A stretch of 64,000 nt of DNA. It comes from Penaeicola halotolerans (lineage in GTDB: Bacteria; Bacteroidota; Bacteroidia; Cytophagales; Cyclobacteriaceae). The position numbers and the translations under genes were made by a program. The notes under the pieces were generated by a model. The model did no database searches and had not been told where the DNA came from. It saw only the letters and a list, made by a program, of their open reading frames with translations. Numbering within the stretch: the first letter of the stretch is position 1; each line of letters opens with the position of its first letter. Positions 12,101-19,251 of the stretch are shown here, one piece after another. The stretch spans positions 124,001 through 188,000 of the forward strand of contig NZ_JAEAGO010000002.1 of NCBI RefSeq assembly GCF_016464625.1, written 5' to 3'.

Positions 12101-12884
12101 ATCCTGTATATCTGATTTGACCATTGATTACTGGTGTCCAATCTACAATCACATCTCCACTACCGATCTCTACTATTCTGAATTCTACCGGACCAGATGA
12201 GCTAGTGATATCATAAGCAATGCTACCATTGGCATCACAAGTCTCTGGAAAAGCTCCCAAGTTAGCTCCAGTCAAATAGACGATCTCTGGAATCTCAGGA
12301 ATATCGATTTCAGCATACTCTCTACAGCCTAAGCCATTATTATCGATCACCTCCACGAGATACTTGCCAGCGGGCACACCACTGAAATCAATATTGTTAG
12401 TAGGGATAGACCAAGATTGGAAAACATTGGTACTGCCTTCTTGATAAATATTAATCAGGTAATTAGGCACACCACCAGTTACTTGACCGAAAACTCTTCC
12501 TCTTGTGATACCATCACATTCTGTTTGCTCTTCTGCGTCTATAGTTAAGTCAAAACTAGTGTTCTCCGAAAAATTGACAATTCTTGTCAATGAGGATGTA
12601 GGATTACCACTATCTGTAACTACAAGTGTGTAATCTCCTGAAAAAGCACGCTCTATAGTACTTACCTGACCTGCTGCTACATTTTCATCTACCTGAACGA
12701 CTACACCATCATATGACCAAGTATATGTATAAGGAGCTACTCCACCTCTTACGTTTAGCTCTACAAAGCGAGCACAGTTATCAAAAGTTTGTCTATTGAT
12801 TTCAAGCCCCTGAGCTTGTGCCTGATACAGGTTAGCAAAAAATAAGAAGAAGCTAAATAAAGAGAGTGCGTAGATTTTTTTCAT
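3153..12884 (-). CDS. Giant SprB-repeat adhesin with PKD domain and T9SS type B sorting domain
   Basis: A 3243-residue cell-surface protein, SprB-like. A signal peptide (MKKIYALSLFSFFLFFANLYQAQAQ) precedes about 37 imperfect SprB repeats of about 80-85 residues. Each typically holds CFGxNDG, then GGTAPYxYxW, then AGTYxVxVTDxNGC and a closing ITQP or ITEP. Each repeat thus keeps a Cys near its start and often one near its end. A PKD domain follows (WSWTFGDGNGDPEQNPSHVY), then the CHU_C/gliding-motility-type C-terminal domain with VPNAFTPNGDGINDYF and a terminal VFLLIL. Type B cargo is exported by T9SS and needs a PorP/SprF partner, encoded 7 nt downstream. A role in gliding or adhesion is inferred from SprB of Flavobacterium. 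No frameshift is seen. Confidence 0.92.
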   Translation of the reverse strand: MKKIYALSLFSFFLFFANLYQAQAQGLEINRQTFDNCARFVELNVRGGVAPYTYTWSYDGVVVQVDENVAAGQVSTIERAFSGDYTLVVTDSGNPTSSLTRIVNFSENTSFDLTIDAEEQTECDGITRGRVFGQVTGGVPNYLINIYQEGSTNVFQSWSIPTNNIDFSGVPAGKYLVEVIDNNGLGCREYAEIDIPEIPEIVYLTGANLGAFPETCDANGSIAYDITSSSGPVEFRIVEIGSGDVIVDWTPVINGQIRYTGLTRGDYRLEITDDFRTTACPESLNFTIQDQRRIDVQTIVSPVVCFNGSDGEITVSVGRIYNLGSGNPQNVRITITNNGTGEVKVNNDTMGLGSPSSLTRVNRTYTGFEAGTYTVVVIQGGNNSSECELTFQVTVTAPVAPITATFDRIRDVTCIGGNDGRIRVNPTGGWGGYTYFWVGLGRTTREVNNLSAGTYTVRVTDREGCTAEFSYTINEPTQIQANFTNITALSCAGANDGSATVNPSGGWGAPYTYLWSNGQTGQTATNLVGGNNTVIVTDSRGCARTFTVSIPVPDPAAITYTPVAPNCFAGADGSIRVQIADATPTAYSVRVNGVTQNGKDVTFNGLAAGDYEVEISFGANCKVIETVTVTEPTQITIDDDALSIENIRCFGESNGSISGLVATGGTGILSYQWQNVVGGVFTNISGATNPDINGLVAGTYRLVVTDANGCFINRNFTISQPQVLQASITEVTNLACFGENNGQVRFNITGGTAPYSYSLNGGAAVETFQTNITISDLAASQDNFITVEDANGCTVASLEFDIIQPDQLVIQNPVITKETCFGAADGSITVDTEGGSGNLAYEWYNLNDINTVLSRDEDLLNVGPGTYRLFVIDEDNSSCAITRDFVIEVTPDLVIGLVDKQNVLCFGDASGAININVIGGTLASGNAYTFSWTGPGGFTANTEDISGLVAGLYTVTVRDDNNCQETLANIEITQPATPLDVTVISQIDPKCFDSADGRIEVQSAGGTPNYTYAWEQETSPGVYTPVGANSRILNGITRGTYRVNVTDANGCITTETITLTAPDELIATIVEVRDISCFGRNDGFIDISVVGGTAPYRYSWDYGFNREDAVNLSAGTYSVTITDANNCSVTLADIVVDEPDALGIDLVQITNDECFTGNGSIEINLTGGIAASRQVTWTRLSDNTVISTQTGVSTSTVSGLEPGFYRVDYTTGGSCIISRNYRVEGPAQPLQVFGSPQDASCAGETGIIFLSATGGQGPYTFAIETTPGVWTDLPNTIAGGIPAGTYNIRVTDGVGCVANNTIVVMEPNPPIISASVEQDVSCFGGNDGVIDYNVSGSTNIQWFRRNSSGADILIPDSELNSLFAGTYYMRVTYASNCTVTSGDYVVEQPAEVVITPQVTMPVCNGDFGFFEISVSGGAPGKTIRLTGDNGFSEELLNQPDGTYNFSSLLPGTYTWEVVDAGCGPRTNTFIIEDITEPSFTISKDDVSCFGANDGGFEVESPIVHSGRSYIVWVNGTSYGAQTVFTGLSAGNYSVILQDNEGCESTPFTFTIDQPASPLAIEGLEVDQVLCFGTSTGAVRFSISGGRANYTATLTNLTTNATRNLSGITEGDERFWDALSAGNYRIDVADLNGVCTTSQTFTITQPAAFTATRQVGVIQCAGGTTFIDLNVTGGTQPYVYTWERNNGGTWEVISGETSDRVEGLVAGTYRYTVTEANSCNVLTEEITIADGTEITVSGTSSPILCFGGSTLVTLTGFGAATNNYTYFVNGSQIFGNQFQARAGDYEVYAVDNVKGCVSATVTVTVTQPAAPLSIVTYEQDNLSCFEANDGVIRLQLAGGTAPYSVNFNGSVSELGENELGEFTGLVANQAYVITVEDANGCEISLPSRTLTQPLPLQAQARFNPITCFGGTTNVTLDVTGGNRPYAGGITWEYSTTGASGTWGTFGQTGTSLTGVSAGFYRYTVNDASCPITNTFEIEQPAEVTLTAATTPVTCFGGMDGTVTFEALGGPSGTYRYFIGGSEVSRTVTGLAAGTYTAYTLSGSCRSADITFTIGGPAAALSAVVSAPSSVACFGDLADINIALSGGNGGYAVSVNGTPVTVVGNNVSLTDYAPGTYSVLVTDSKGCTFNTSFTIAQPAQLVINQLQIRNETCFESNDGGVNVEVSGGTGILNYSWTNQSGAEVSTNINLENATAGTYTLTVTDANACTVSRDFVIEGTTPVDFTFVSTNVSCNGGNNGSVTFSASGGRGGYKYYIDDVRQSGETVSNLRAGTYSLVVRDVNNCISAVKTVTITQPDELIFDVQQTNVTCFGANNGSANLVIRGGTAPYAVRWSDRNTDQNRSGMAPGTYEVTVTDTNGCTYTDIVEITQPTQLTIDRQITDVLCFGAETGKIELTVSGSNGGYTYSWTRVGSPTVISTAQNLENVAAGNYRVVVTDRDGCSTAREYTINQPAAGLEVEELITNITCFGNTTGRIDLIVNGGAGGYTYQWSSGETTRSISNKPAGNYTVQITDANGCTFSETYAITQPDELLVNADITNVLCFGDGRGSISLDITGGTGAYDILWSNGATTPTLSNLRGGSYSVVIFDENGCSFRATYEVIEPSAALQVTGDVISQQCNEIPDMGVMLTVQGGTAPYSYRWSNGSTSQNISAVPAGEYTVTVTDANGCEVTQTYDIPEPSPAMTLEIDGKLGLCNGAERGNINLTVNGGAAPYRFAWSNGATTQNLNNLGAGTYSVTVTDANGCIATETVEILPPGNLSLSLAELSQVSCFGANDGQIAININGGRAPFQITWNDDIRLDQPVISNLAPGLYRVRVVDANGCQAVSVFNITEPEILTFTAQQENITCKDANDGRITLNVQGGNAPYSYAWSNGSTVRNQANLAPGTYSVVITDARGCSTGASYTITEPAKALTIDSEATESMRCFGEQNGAISIRLSGGTQPYSIQWEDGSSELSRENLGAGVYKVIVTDGNGCIAEKTFNITEPEELRADFIPIIDVNCDTRAFTAAARVEVTGGTGEYHFDWSIGRTGPVSELSNLPEGPITVIVTDSNGCQVTVSGEIRFPDLAMADFTYEIEGIGGPENKISVQDLINFIDLSEGEIVSWSWTFGDGNGDPEQNPSHVYEQVGTYTVTLEILDQYGCRSLKQVELTVGDIYTFLVPNAFTPNGDGINDYFLPKVKGVSELEFWVFNKWGELLFYSNDLETKGWDGTVKGKSGINGNYVYKAKFKTVDGRTINKEGVFLLIL

Positions 12885-13390
12885 ATAGTCTCTGATTTTG
12901 AGTGAAAAATAGAGACCATAGTCAAACTTGAAGAATGCACAGCAAATCCCTCTAAACCAATCAATTGGAGTCGATATACTAAAGATTTACCCTGAACCCT
13001 TATCATACGTATCAAGTTTTTTGTATTATGTCGACAAGAAAATTATTCTTATTATTTCCCTTTTTGTAAAATATAATTTTTGTCTATTAGGCATTACACC
13101 AACCAAAACAAATATAATTCTTTATTTATCTAAATTCCAAATATTTAGATCCCGCGCCCTGTTCAAAACTTAGAGATCTTTTGGTCTATGAAGTCTTGAT
13201 GATTGTCAACTTCAAAATCTACTTCACAAATCAACAAAAACTATCTACGAAGTAAAGTGACAACTAAGATCTACGTGAAAAAAATATTTTATTTTTTTTC
13301 ACTTTTTACACAATAAGACCAAAAAAGGCTTTGCGATAACCAAAAACTGGAAAACTCATATCCCTCTTTTTCAGCTATTTAAATTGATCG
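12885..13390. other. AT-rich intergenic region: leader of the giant adhesin operon
   Basis: About 500 bp without a convincing gene between the giant adhesin start and the terminator of the second porP gene. It holds a predicted minus-strand promoter at 13109-13141, implying a 5' leader of roughly 220 nt before the ATG at 12884. The rest is AT-rich with homopolymer runs, and I see no further structure I can name. A small plus-strand reading frame at 12928-13173 has no coding character. Confidence 0.6.
13109..13141 (-). promoter_or_regulatory. Bacteroidota-type promoter of the giant adhesin operon
   Basis: On the minus strand a TTTG (-33 element, 13138-13141) is separated by 21 nt from TATATTTG (-7 element TAnnTTTG, 13109-13116). 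Both elements and the spacing recur upstream of the second adhesin operon, while the spacer sequence has diverged. The start codon lies about 225 nt downstream. Confidence 0.65.
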
Positions 13391-13421
13391 AAAGAAAAAA
13401 AACGCAGCTAACATAGCTGCG
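13391..13421 (-). terminator. Rho-independent terminator of the second porP gene
   Basis: A perfect 7-bp stem CGCAGCT/AGCTGCG (13403-13409 with 13415-13421, 5-nt loop) is followed on the minus strand by a long U tract (A-rich run 13391-13402). It lies about 50 nt after the porP stop at 13471. Confidence 0.85.
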
Positions 13422-13470
13422 CCTTTTCAGTATAACAATCCCAAATTTATTCTTAAAAACATCAATTCAT

Positions 13471-14496
13471 TTAAAATCTAAAGCATGGAAGTATTGTCCT
13501 TCTTAAGTTTCTGTCTTTGGCACTGCCGTACATAAACTGATACCGCATCGAAAACTCATGTGCCCCACCTGTACTCATCCCTAGCTTAGAGACTACCATA
13601 TCATAGCTATAACCGATATCTATTCCATTTGGCAAGGTAAAACCAGTCACCAGCACGATAGACTCATTATTTGGCAAAGCATTCTTCACTGGGATCCCTC
13701 TATACCATAGACCAAAAGCTACTGGCTCTAAATACACTTGCGCACCAATATCCAATTGATTATAAGGGCCTTGTGCCTTGAAATTTCCCGCAAAGAACAA
13801 ACTGCGCTCTTGGAAGGAATAGTTAAGCGAACGCTTGCGATATCCTCCCTGCAAATCGATACGCCCTCCCACGTGTGCAGAGATCTTCATTGGCAATCTG
13901 CTCAAAGCCCCGTTTTCATAAAAGCTCTGATTTGGTTGAGTCAAATGATGTACACTCGCTCCTGCCCAGATCACATCAGTATAGGCCAAAGCTCCTACAG
14001 AAAAATTGACAAATCTGCGCTGAGACTCTGCACCCAACATCTCTTCGGTAAAAACCTCTGCTTGACCTGTATTGACATTAAGCTGATCACCAAAGACGAG
14101 CCCCTCAAAGTAGGCATTGCGACTGACATAGCCTGCCTGACCGCCAAATCGGAAGTTGACCCCATCGCTCAACTGCAAGTTGTAAGAATACAAGGCACTG
14201 ATGTCAATGGTCTTAAGTCGAGCATTGGTCTCATTATTAGCATGGATCAGTAGTCCAAAACCGCTATTTAAGTCAAAGCTGTAGTGATCTGCATATACTG
14301 AATAAGAATTGAACGAATGCTGTAGGCCTGGCCACTGCATACGATAGTTCATCCCTACTCTAGTAAGTTCCGTAGAACCCGTAAAGGCAGGGTTGAGAAA
14401 TAATGGCGCAGAATAAAACTGTGAATACTGAGTATCCTGTGCATGGGTGGCAGTGAATCCTGCCAAAAGCGCTAAAATGAGTAACAGTCTTTTCAT
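13471..14496 (-). CDS. PorP/SprF-family T9SS outer-membrane protein (copy 2)
   Basis: Second PorP/SprF beta-barrel, exactly as long (341 residues) as the copy at 2120-3145 and about 79% identical to it without gaps. The signal peptide (MKRLLLILALLAG...HAQ) is followed by the same DTQYSQFYSAPLFLNPAF hallmark, and the protein ends in the same CFRF. Differences cluster in the signal peptide and in a few short stretches that may be loops or periplasmic turns. The ATG lies 3 nt after the stop of the upstream adhesin, so translational coupling is likely. Expected to serve as the secretion and attachment partner of the 602-residue adhesin. Whether the two PorP copies can exchange cargo cannot be told from sequence. 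Confidence 0.9.
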   Translation of the reverse strand: MKRLLLILALLAGFTATHAQDTQYSQFYSAPLFLNPAFTGSTELTRVGMNYRMQWPGLQHSFNSYSVYADHYSFDLNSGFGLLIHANNETNARLKTIDISALYSYNLQLSDGVNFRFGGQAGYVSRNAYFEGLVFGDQLNVNTGQAEVFTEEMLGAESQRRFVNFSVGALAYTDVIWAGASVHHLTQPNQSFYENGALSRLPMKISAHVGGRIDLQGGYRKRSLNYSFQERSLFFAGNFKAQGPYNQLDIGAQVYLEPVAFGLWYRGIPVKNALPNNESIVLVTGFTLPNGIDIGYSYDMVVSKLGMSTGGAHEFSMRYQFMYGSAKDRNLRRTILPCFRF

Positions 14497-14499
14497 ACG

Positions 14500-16308
14500 C
14501 TATTTGATTAGTAAGAACGAGCCCTCTTTGATGACCTGCTGACCTTGCTTATTGGTCAACTTTGCTTTGAAAATATAACTTCCAGCGGCTGTTTGATTGC
14601 CCAGCGCTGCACCTGACCATCCCTTGTCATCCTTTCTATTAGTATGATAAAGCAAGTCTCCATTCTTATTGAATATCCTCAATTCATATTCTATCACGCC
14701 TTTCATCTTAGGAGAGAAATAGTCATTTAGACCATCTCCATTAGGAGTGAAGGCATTTGGCACCAAAAACACGAAAGTATCCCCTACAGTCACTGTCATC
14801 TGCTTGACATCAGAACAGCCATAAGCATCCTGAATGCTCAGCTTTACCTGATAGTCTCCCATCTCCTGATATTGATGATCTGGATCTTGCTGATTAGACA
14901 CATGCCCATCACCAAAATCCCAAGCCCAAGAGATTACCTCTCCTTTGCTCTTACTCGTAAACTCTAGGATGTCCTCTACTGAGATCAATGTCTGTGGCGC
15001 AAAAGCACCTTTTACCTTGAAATCAAAATCAGCACTCGCAGGCTCTGGAAAATCTATCTGCTGTGACACCACCAACTCACAACCTTTTTGATCGATGACT
15101 TTTACAGTAAGTGCGCCCTCAGAAGTGAGTGTGTAGTTTGGTTGCGTACTACTTTCGGTATTATTCCATAGATAAGTATACTGACCACTACCTCCCGTGA
15201 CAAGTACTGAAGCCTGCGCTACAAAGCGCTTTTGGGTACAGTCATAAGTCACATCTGAGATGAGTGTAGCCTCTAGTCGATTAGGACTAGCGATGCTAAA
15301 ATCTTTAGTCACGATACATCCTCTGGCATCTTGGATAGTCACTTGATAGTCTCCAGGAAGAAGCCCTTGTCTCTGTGCGAGCACAGAACCATCACTCCAA
15401 GTGAGCTTGTATGGGGCTTGACCACCTGTAATCTCCAGTTTGATCTCACCATCTCTAGCGCCAGCACAAGAAACATCTGATAGCGATACAGCACTGACTG
15501 TAATAGGATGACTTGGCTCTTCCACTGTCACAGAAGCGCTGAAAGTACACTGACTAGCATCTGTGATAGTCACTTCATAAGTGCCCGCTATCAGATCAGT
15601 GCGTGTAGCAGCAGTATCTCCATCCGTCCATGAGTAGTGATATGGTGCTTGTCCACCCGATACTGCGAGTGTGATCACACCGTCATTAGAACCTATGCAA
15701 GAAACAGGCTTCACTTCCGCAGTGATGCTCACGGCTTCTGCTTTAGTAGCGATTGTTTCAAGCACCGTATAGACACAGTTATTTGCCTGATCTGCTACTT
15801 GGATCTCATAAGTCCCTGCAGCTAATTGGCTGATAGTAGTCTGCGTGATAGGTTGGCCATTAACCTTTAATGTATGCTGACCTGATCCTCCTAGCACCTG
15901 GATAGTCATGCTAGCATCTTGGCCATCGCCACAGCTACTGAGAGCAGTACTGCTGACAGTTAAAGAAATAGGTTGGTAGATTTCTTGAGTAGCCTCAAGC
16001 TTTGCTCCAGTCGCTACATCTGTGATCACTACCTTATAGATACCAGGTAGTAGGTGTGATATTTTTTGAGTGTTTCTTTGGAAAGAAGCATCCCCCTCTT
16101 TAGTCCAGCTATATAAATAAGAAGCAGAACCTCCGGATACTGTTGGACTGATATTTCCTCTTTCTAAAGGATCACATAGATAAAAATGTCCTGAGAAGTT
16201 AACATTAAGACTTCCCTTGCTAGACGGGTAAGCAATCACTGGCAAATCTGTGAGCATGGCTACAGCCAGATGAGGGAGTAATAAGAATAGTGCGTAGAAG
16301 TCTCTCAT
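14500..16308 (-). CDS. SprB-repeat adhesin with PKD domain and T9SS type B sorting domain (short paralogue)
   Basis: A 602-residue paralogue of the giant adhesin. The ATG at 16308 is preferred because it begins a hydrophobic export signal (MRDFYALFLLLPHLAVA); the longer reading adds 18 residues of unlikely sequence. It carries about five SprB-type repeats (for example CIGSNDGVITLAVSGGQAPY), a PKD domain (WAWDFGDGHVSNQQDPDH) and a CHU_C type B C-terminal domain (VPNAFTPNGDGLNDYF, ending EGSFLLIK). The degenerate last repeat, PKD and C-terminal domain align end to end with those of the giant protein, so the two differ mainly in repeat number. It is followed after 3 nt by its PorP/SprF gene. Export by T9SS to the cell surface is inferred. 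Confidence 0.88.
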   Translation of the reverse strand: MRDFYALFLLLPHLAVAMLTDLPVIAYPSSKGSLNVNFSGHFYLCDPLERGNISPTVSGGSASYLYSWTKEGDASFQRNTQKISHLLPGIYKVVITDVATGAKLEATQEIYQPISLTVSSTALSSCGDGQDASMTIQVLGGSGQHTLKVNGQPITQTTISQLAAGTYEIQVADQANNCVYTVLETIATKAEAVSITAEVKPVSCIGSNDGVITLAVSGGQAPYHYSWTDGDTAATRTDLIAGTYEVTITDASQCTFSASVTVEEPSHPITVSAVSLSDVSCAGARDGEIKLEITGGQAPYKLTWSDGSVLAQRQGLLPGDYQVTIQDARGCIVTKDFSIASPNRLEATLISDVTYDCTQKRFVAQASVLVTGGSGQYTYLWNNTESSTQPNYTLTSEGALTVKVIDQKGCELVVSQQIDFPEPASADFDFKVKGAFAPQTLISVEDILEFTSKSKGEVISWAWDFGDGHVSNQQDPDHQYQEMGDYQVKLSIQDAYGCSDVKQMTVTVGDTFVFLVPNAFTPNGDGLNDYFSPKMKGVIEYELRIFNKNGDLLYHTNRKDDKGWSGAALGNQTAAGSYIFKAKLTNKQGQQVIKEGSFLLIK

Positions 16309-16910
16309 ATGATATCGCCATTTAGGTGAGTAATATGAGACCCGAAAACTGTTACAGAGCAAGCCACCAAAACACCTTTAGCCAAAGAACTCGGGGAGTT
16401 TTGGCCAGCTGCGATTTGGGATATGTTATAGTTTGCTCTCATTTGTAACACTTTTTTTGCATTACATAGCTAAAAATTATTATTTTGTTTTTTAGCTTTT
16501 CTTTAAAATTATATTTGCTGTAATGCTATAATTCAGAAGACATGACAAATATAATTCTAAGTATTCCAAACTTCCAAGTGACATTTGTCACATAATAATC
16601 TCCAAATCTTAGCCTGAAATTGTACTTTTTGACGAAATCCAAAATTGCTGTGACGTAATCACAAAAAGTATTGATGAAGGTCTCAATCAACTATTTACTT
16701 AGTCGAAAAAAATTTTAACTTTTTTGATTATTTTTCTAAAAGCATACCTTTTGATATCCACTTTCTAGGAAAAGTCTTGATTTTCATGGATTTTAGGCCT
16801 TTGCAAAAGGGTATTTAAGCAATAAAAATTAGTAATAAATAGAACTATACTAAGACACTCACTAAAGAGTCCTGCGATTTAGTGCAAAACCACTCCACAA
16901 ATAGACTGAA
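16309..16910. other. AT-rich divergent intergenic region
   Basis: About 600 bp between the short adhesin and the divergent lipoprotein gene. A minus-strand promoter is recognisable at 16546-16577, giving a leader of about 240 nt. The part nearest the plus-strand gene is AT-rich, and I found no clear TAnnTTTG box for that gene. Confidence 0.55.
16546..16577 (-). promoter_or_regulatory. Bacteroidota-type promoter of the short adhesin operon
   Basis: On the minus strand TTG (16575-16577) is separated by 21 nt from TATATTTG (16546-16553). The block aligns without gaps with the promoter of the giant adhesin operon at 13109-13141: both boxes and the bases beside them are conserved, and the spacer is not. 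Confidence 0.62.
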
Positions 16911-18041
16911 ATGAAGAAACGCCTACTGCCAATCCTCCTCCTGATCGCTGCTACTTTTGCTTGTCAAAATCAAAGCGAAGAAAATAGGGAAAATAAGCAA
17001 TATACCCTAAGTCCTGCTAAGCAAGTCAGCATCACGCTGGATGATGAGACAGTCTATACTTCCCCTATCGACTTCTATAGCAATGCTGCTAGAGAGACCT
17101 TTATATACATGGGCAACTTCATGAACAATACCATCTACAAGTATCAGTATCCAGAGATGACACTGGTCAAAAAGATTGCCTTTCAAACGGATGGACCTGA
17201 TGCAGCATACATAGACTATATGAAGGGTTGGGGACTAGCGGGTGAAGACAGTGTGATCAATGTATTCAATAAATCAGTTAGCCTATTTGGCCCAAATGGC
17301 AAAACCATCACCAAAGGGGAGTTTGATGGCATAGACAAAGATGGCAATGCCAATATACCTATGATCTACCTTTATCATCAGCCTGTCGTCAAAGAAGGTA
17401 AAGCTTACCTTACCAAAGGCTGGTTTATCTCACCAACAAGTCAGCTGATCCACATCCTTGACCTCAAGACAGGACTATGGGAGTATGCCTTAGATTGGCC
17501 AGAAGAGATCAACCTCAAATGGGCCAAGTCAGGTGTAACCCACTGGAAAAACATCGCCATGACTTACAATCCGCAGACAGAGCAGTTCGTCTTAGGCTTC
17601 AATGTCAGCCATGATCTCTACCTGACCAAAGACTTCAAGTCATTCGAAAAAGTCCCGGCCAAAAGCGAATATATCTCGGACATCACCCCACCAGAAAAAG
17701 AAACTGATCCAAGCCAGATGTTTGCCTATTATAATAAGACCTCTTTTTACCATGGCGTATACTATGACACTTACAGAGATCTGTATTATAGAGTAGCCAC
17801 TATCGCCAAACCCGAACTAATCAATCCAGAAGAAGCACGCAGAGTAGACCAAAAGTCCATCATCGTCCTAGACAAAGACTTCAATAAACTAACCGAAATG
17901 CTCCTACCGATGGAGGGTAAGAGCTACCAAACGATGAACATCGAGATAACCCCAGAAGGCCTTCTGATCCCCTATATAGAAGAAAACACCCCAGAAAACC
18001 TCTGGCAAGCCGATATCTTTGAGTTGAAGGAAGTGGAGTAG
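16911..18041 (+). CDS. DUF4221-like lipoprotein
   Basis: A 376-residue protein with a lipoprotein signal peptide (MKKRLLPILLLIAATFAC, lipid-modified Cys18), so probably anchored in a cell-envelope membrane. The body is rich in aromatic residues and short strands, suggesting a beta-propeller-like fold. Overall it resembles the DUF4221 lipoproteins of Bacteroidota, whose function is unknown. The assignment is from general resemblance, not from a decisive motif. It stands alone on the plus strand, 602 bp from the divergent adhesin and 65 bp before the next gene. Confidence 0.6.
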   Translation: MKKRLLPILLLIAATFACQNQSEENRENKQYTLSPAKQVSITLDDETVYTSPIDFYSNAARETFIYMGNFMNNTIYKYQYPEMTLVKKIAFQTDGPDAAYIDYMKGWGLAGEDSVINVFNKSVSLFGPNGKTITKGEFDGIDKDGNANIPMIYLYHQPVVKEGKAYLTKGWFISPTSQLIHILDLKTGLWEYALDWPEEINLKWAKSGVTHWKNIAMTYNPQTEQFVLGFNVSHDLYLTKDFKSFEKVPAKSEYISDITPPEKETDPSQMFAYYNKTSFYHGVYYDTYRDLYYRVATIAKPELINPEEARRVDQKSIIVLDKDFNKLTEMLLPMEGKSYQTMNIEITPEGLLIPYIEENTPENLWQADIFELKEVE

Positions 18042-18106
18042 AAGTTTAAGAGTTGACTAAACATTTAAAAGACCAAAAATAATCGAAACATACCTAATCA
18101 AATAAT

Positions 18107-18499
18107 ATGAAGCAATCTCATTTTTCCAATCAATTCGTCTATTGGTTTGTTTTAACAGTCTTAGCCGGACTCTTGATGTGGAACACCTTAGCAACCATCA
18201 TAACAGGTAATATGATAGGGTTGCTTCCAATCACAATTCAAGGTGTCCTTATTGCTCTAATTCTAACAAAAAATCAATATGCAAAAATTGGCATTAAGAT
18301 TTGGGCTACAATATTTTTGATAATTGGCTCAGGCTTACAGCTTCTTGGCGAGTTCTTAAAGGGTCTGGTAGACGATTTTGTTAACATAAATTTGGTTGAT
18401 TTCGTGACAAAAGGTTTAACAGTCATTCTTGGATTGTTGATCCTCTCCTATGTTAACAAAACTGTTGAAGTCATCGATATAGAAAATAAAACTAGCTAA
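18107..18499 (+). CDS. Small four-helix membrane protein, unknown
   Basis: I do not recognise this 130-residue protein. It has about four hydrophobic segments (near residues 12-30, 37-53, 62-82 and 97-115) and a short polar tail, so it is very likely an inner-membrane protein. Its stop is 1 nt before the ATG of the next membrane-protein gene, so they form a pair. The region is more AT-rich than the metabolic genes around it by eye. Confidence 0.6.
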   Translation: MKQSHFSNQFVYWFVLTVLAGLLMWNTLATIITGNMIGLLPITIQGVLIALILTKNQYAKIGIKIWATIFLIIGSGLQLLGEFLKGLVDDFVNINLVDFVTKGLTVILGLLILSYVNKTVEVIDIENKTS

Positions 18500-18500
18500 G

Positions 18501-19046
18501 ATGAACATCAGGAACGTCTTACTAATAGCAGCATTTATCATCTTGATCACCATAGATGTTGAGCTTGGCATTTCTATAGACATGTTCACCCTTATTTTTC
18601 TAATAGCTTTTATATTGTTCAAACTCATGGATTATCATAAAATAAGTGAGGCAAGAGCTGAAAGTGAATGCATCATTAGTATAAAAAGTCAACAATGGAT
18701 CGGCATTATAGCCTTTTGGGTCATATTTTCATTTCAAATAATCTACAGGGTGGAAAATACTTATATCATGGCAGGCTGTATCATTCTAGTAATCTTCCTG
18801 ATCACATTGAATATCATTACAGATAAAAAGGATGACTACCAAATCACCCAAACACAAATAATTCACCTACAAACCGATAAAAAAATTGACCTGAAAACCA
18901 TTAGACGAATCACCCAGTCTGATGAAAAGGTGGCGATTCACACAGATAAATATGAAAATCACCTCACTTTCAAATTTTCAAAACTAGCCAATATGAATAA
19001 GGATCAACTGCTGCATAAGCTAAGTACAATTGAAATAGTAAAGTAG
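18501..19046 (+). CDS. Membrane protein with a soluble C-terminal PH-like tail, unknown
   Basis: A 181-residue protein with four hydrophobic segments in the first 110 residues (about 5-25, 28-45, 68-86 and 91-109), followed by a soluble tail of about 70 residues. The tail pattern (YQITQTQIIHLQTDKKIDL...IRRI) resembles bacterial PH-like domains found at the end of small membrane proteins. That is a fold impression, not a family match. It is directly preceded by another membrane-protein gene, 1 nt away, and followed by a repeat-rich intergenic region. Confidence 0.6.
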   Translation: MNIRNVLLIAAFIILITIDVELGISIDMFTLIFLIAFILFKLMDYHKISEARAESECIISIKSQQWIGIIAFWVIFSFQIIYRVENTYIMAGCIILVIFLITLNIITDKKDDYQITQTQIIHLQTDKKIDLKTIRRITQSDEKVAIHTDKYENHLTFKFSKLANMNKDQLLHKLSTIEIVK

Positions 19047-19230
19047 CCTGCATTGTCACCCTGACGAAGGAAGGGTCTTGTAGCAGAAATGTACCTAACC
19101 CACTACCACCAGCTGGCCGCATCATCTGTCAGACCAATCCAACAAGGCCTGAAGGGCCGCAATAAATTAGCATAGGGTGAAGCCCTATGCATATCAATTC
19201 CAACATAAACGCTAGCTCTGCAAGAGCGAA
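19047..19230. repeat. Composite intergenic repeat, copy A
   Basis: A non-coding array of short modules that recurs, in reverse orientation and the same order, at 55980-56188. Going leftwards the modules are: a GAGCTAGCGTTT-type block near 19205-19215; the hairpin CATAGGG-CTTCA-CCCTATG near 19170-19190; GCGGCCCTTCAGGCC near 19145-19160; GCGGCCAGCTGGTGG near 19107-19122; and a TTCCTTCGTCAGGGTGACAA block near 19053-19075. Several modules can form hairpins with a TTCA or TGAA loop, as in REP-type elements. Confidence 0.7.
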
Positions 19231-19251
19231 ACAAAAAAGACCATCTTCAAC

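Noticed and set aside
12928-13173. 81-codon plus-strand frame upstream of the giant adhesin
   Set aside because: AT-rich, low-complexity translation, and it overlaps the predicted promoter and leader on the other strand.
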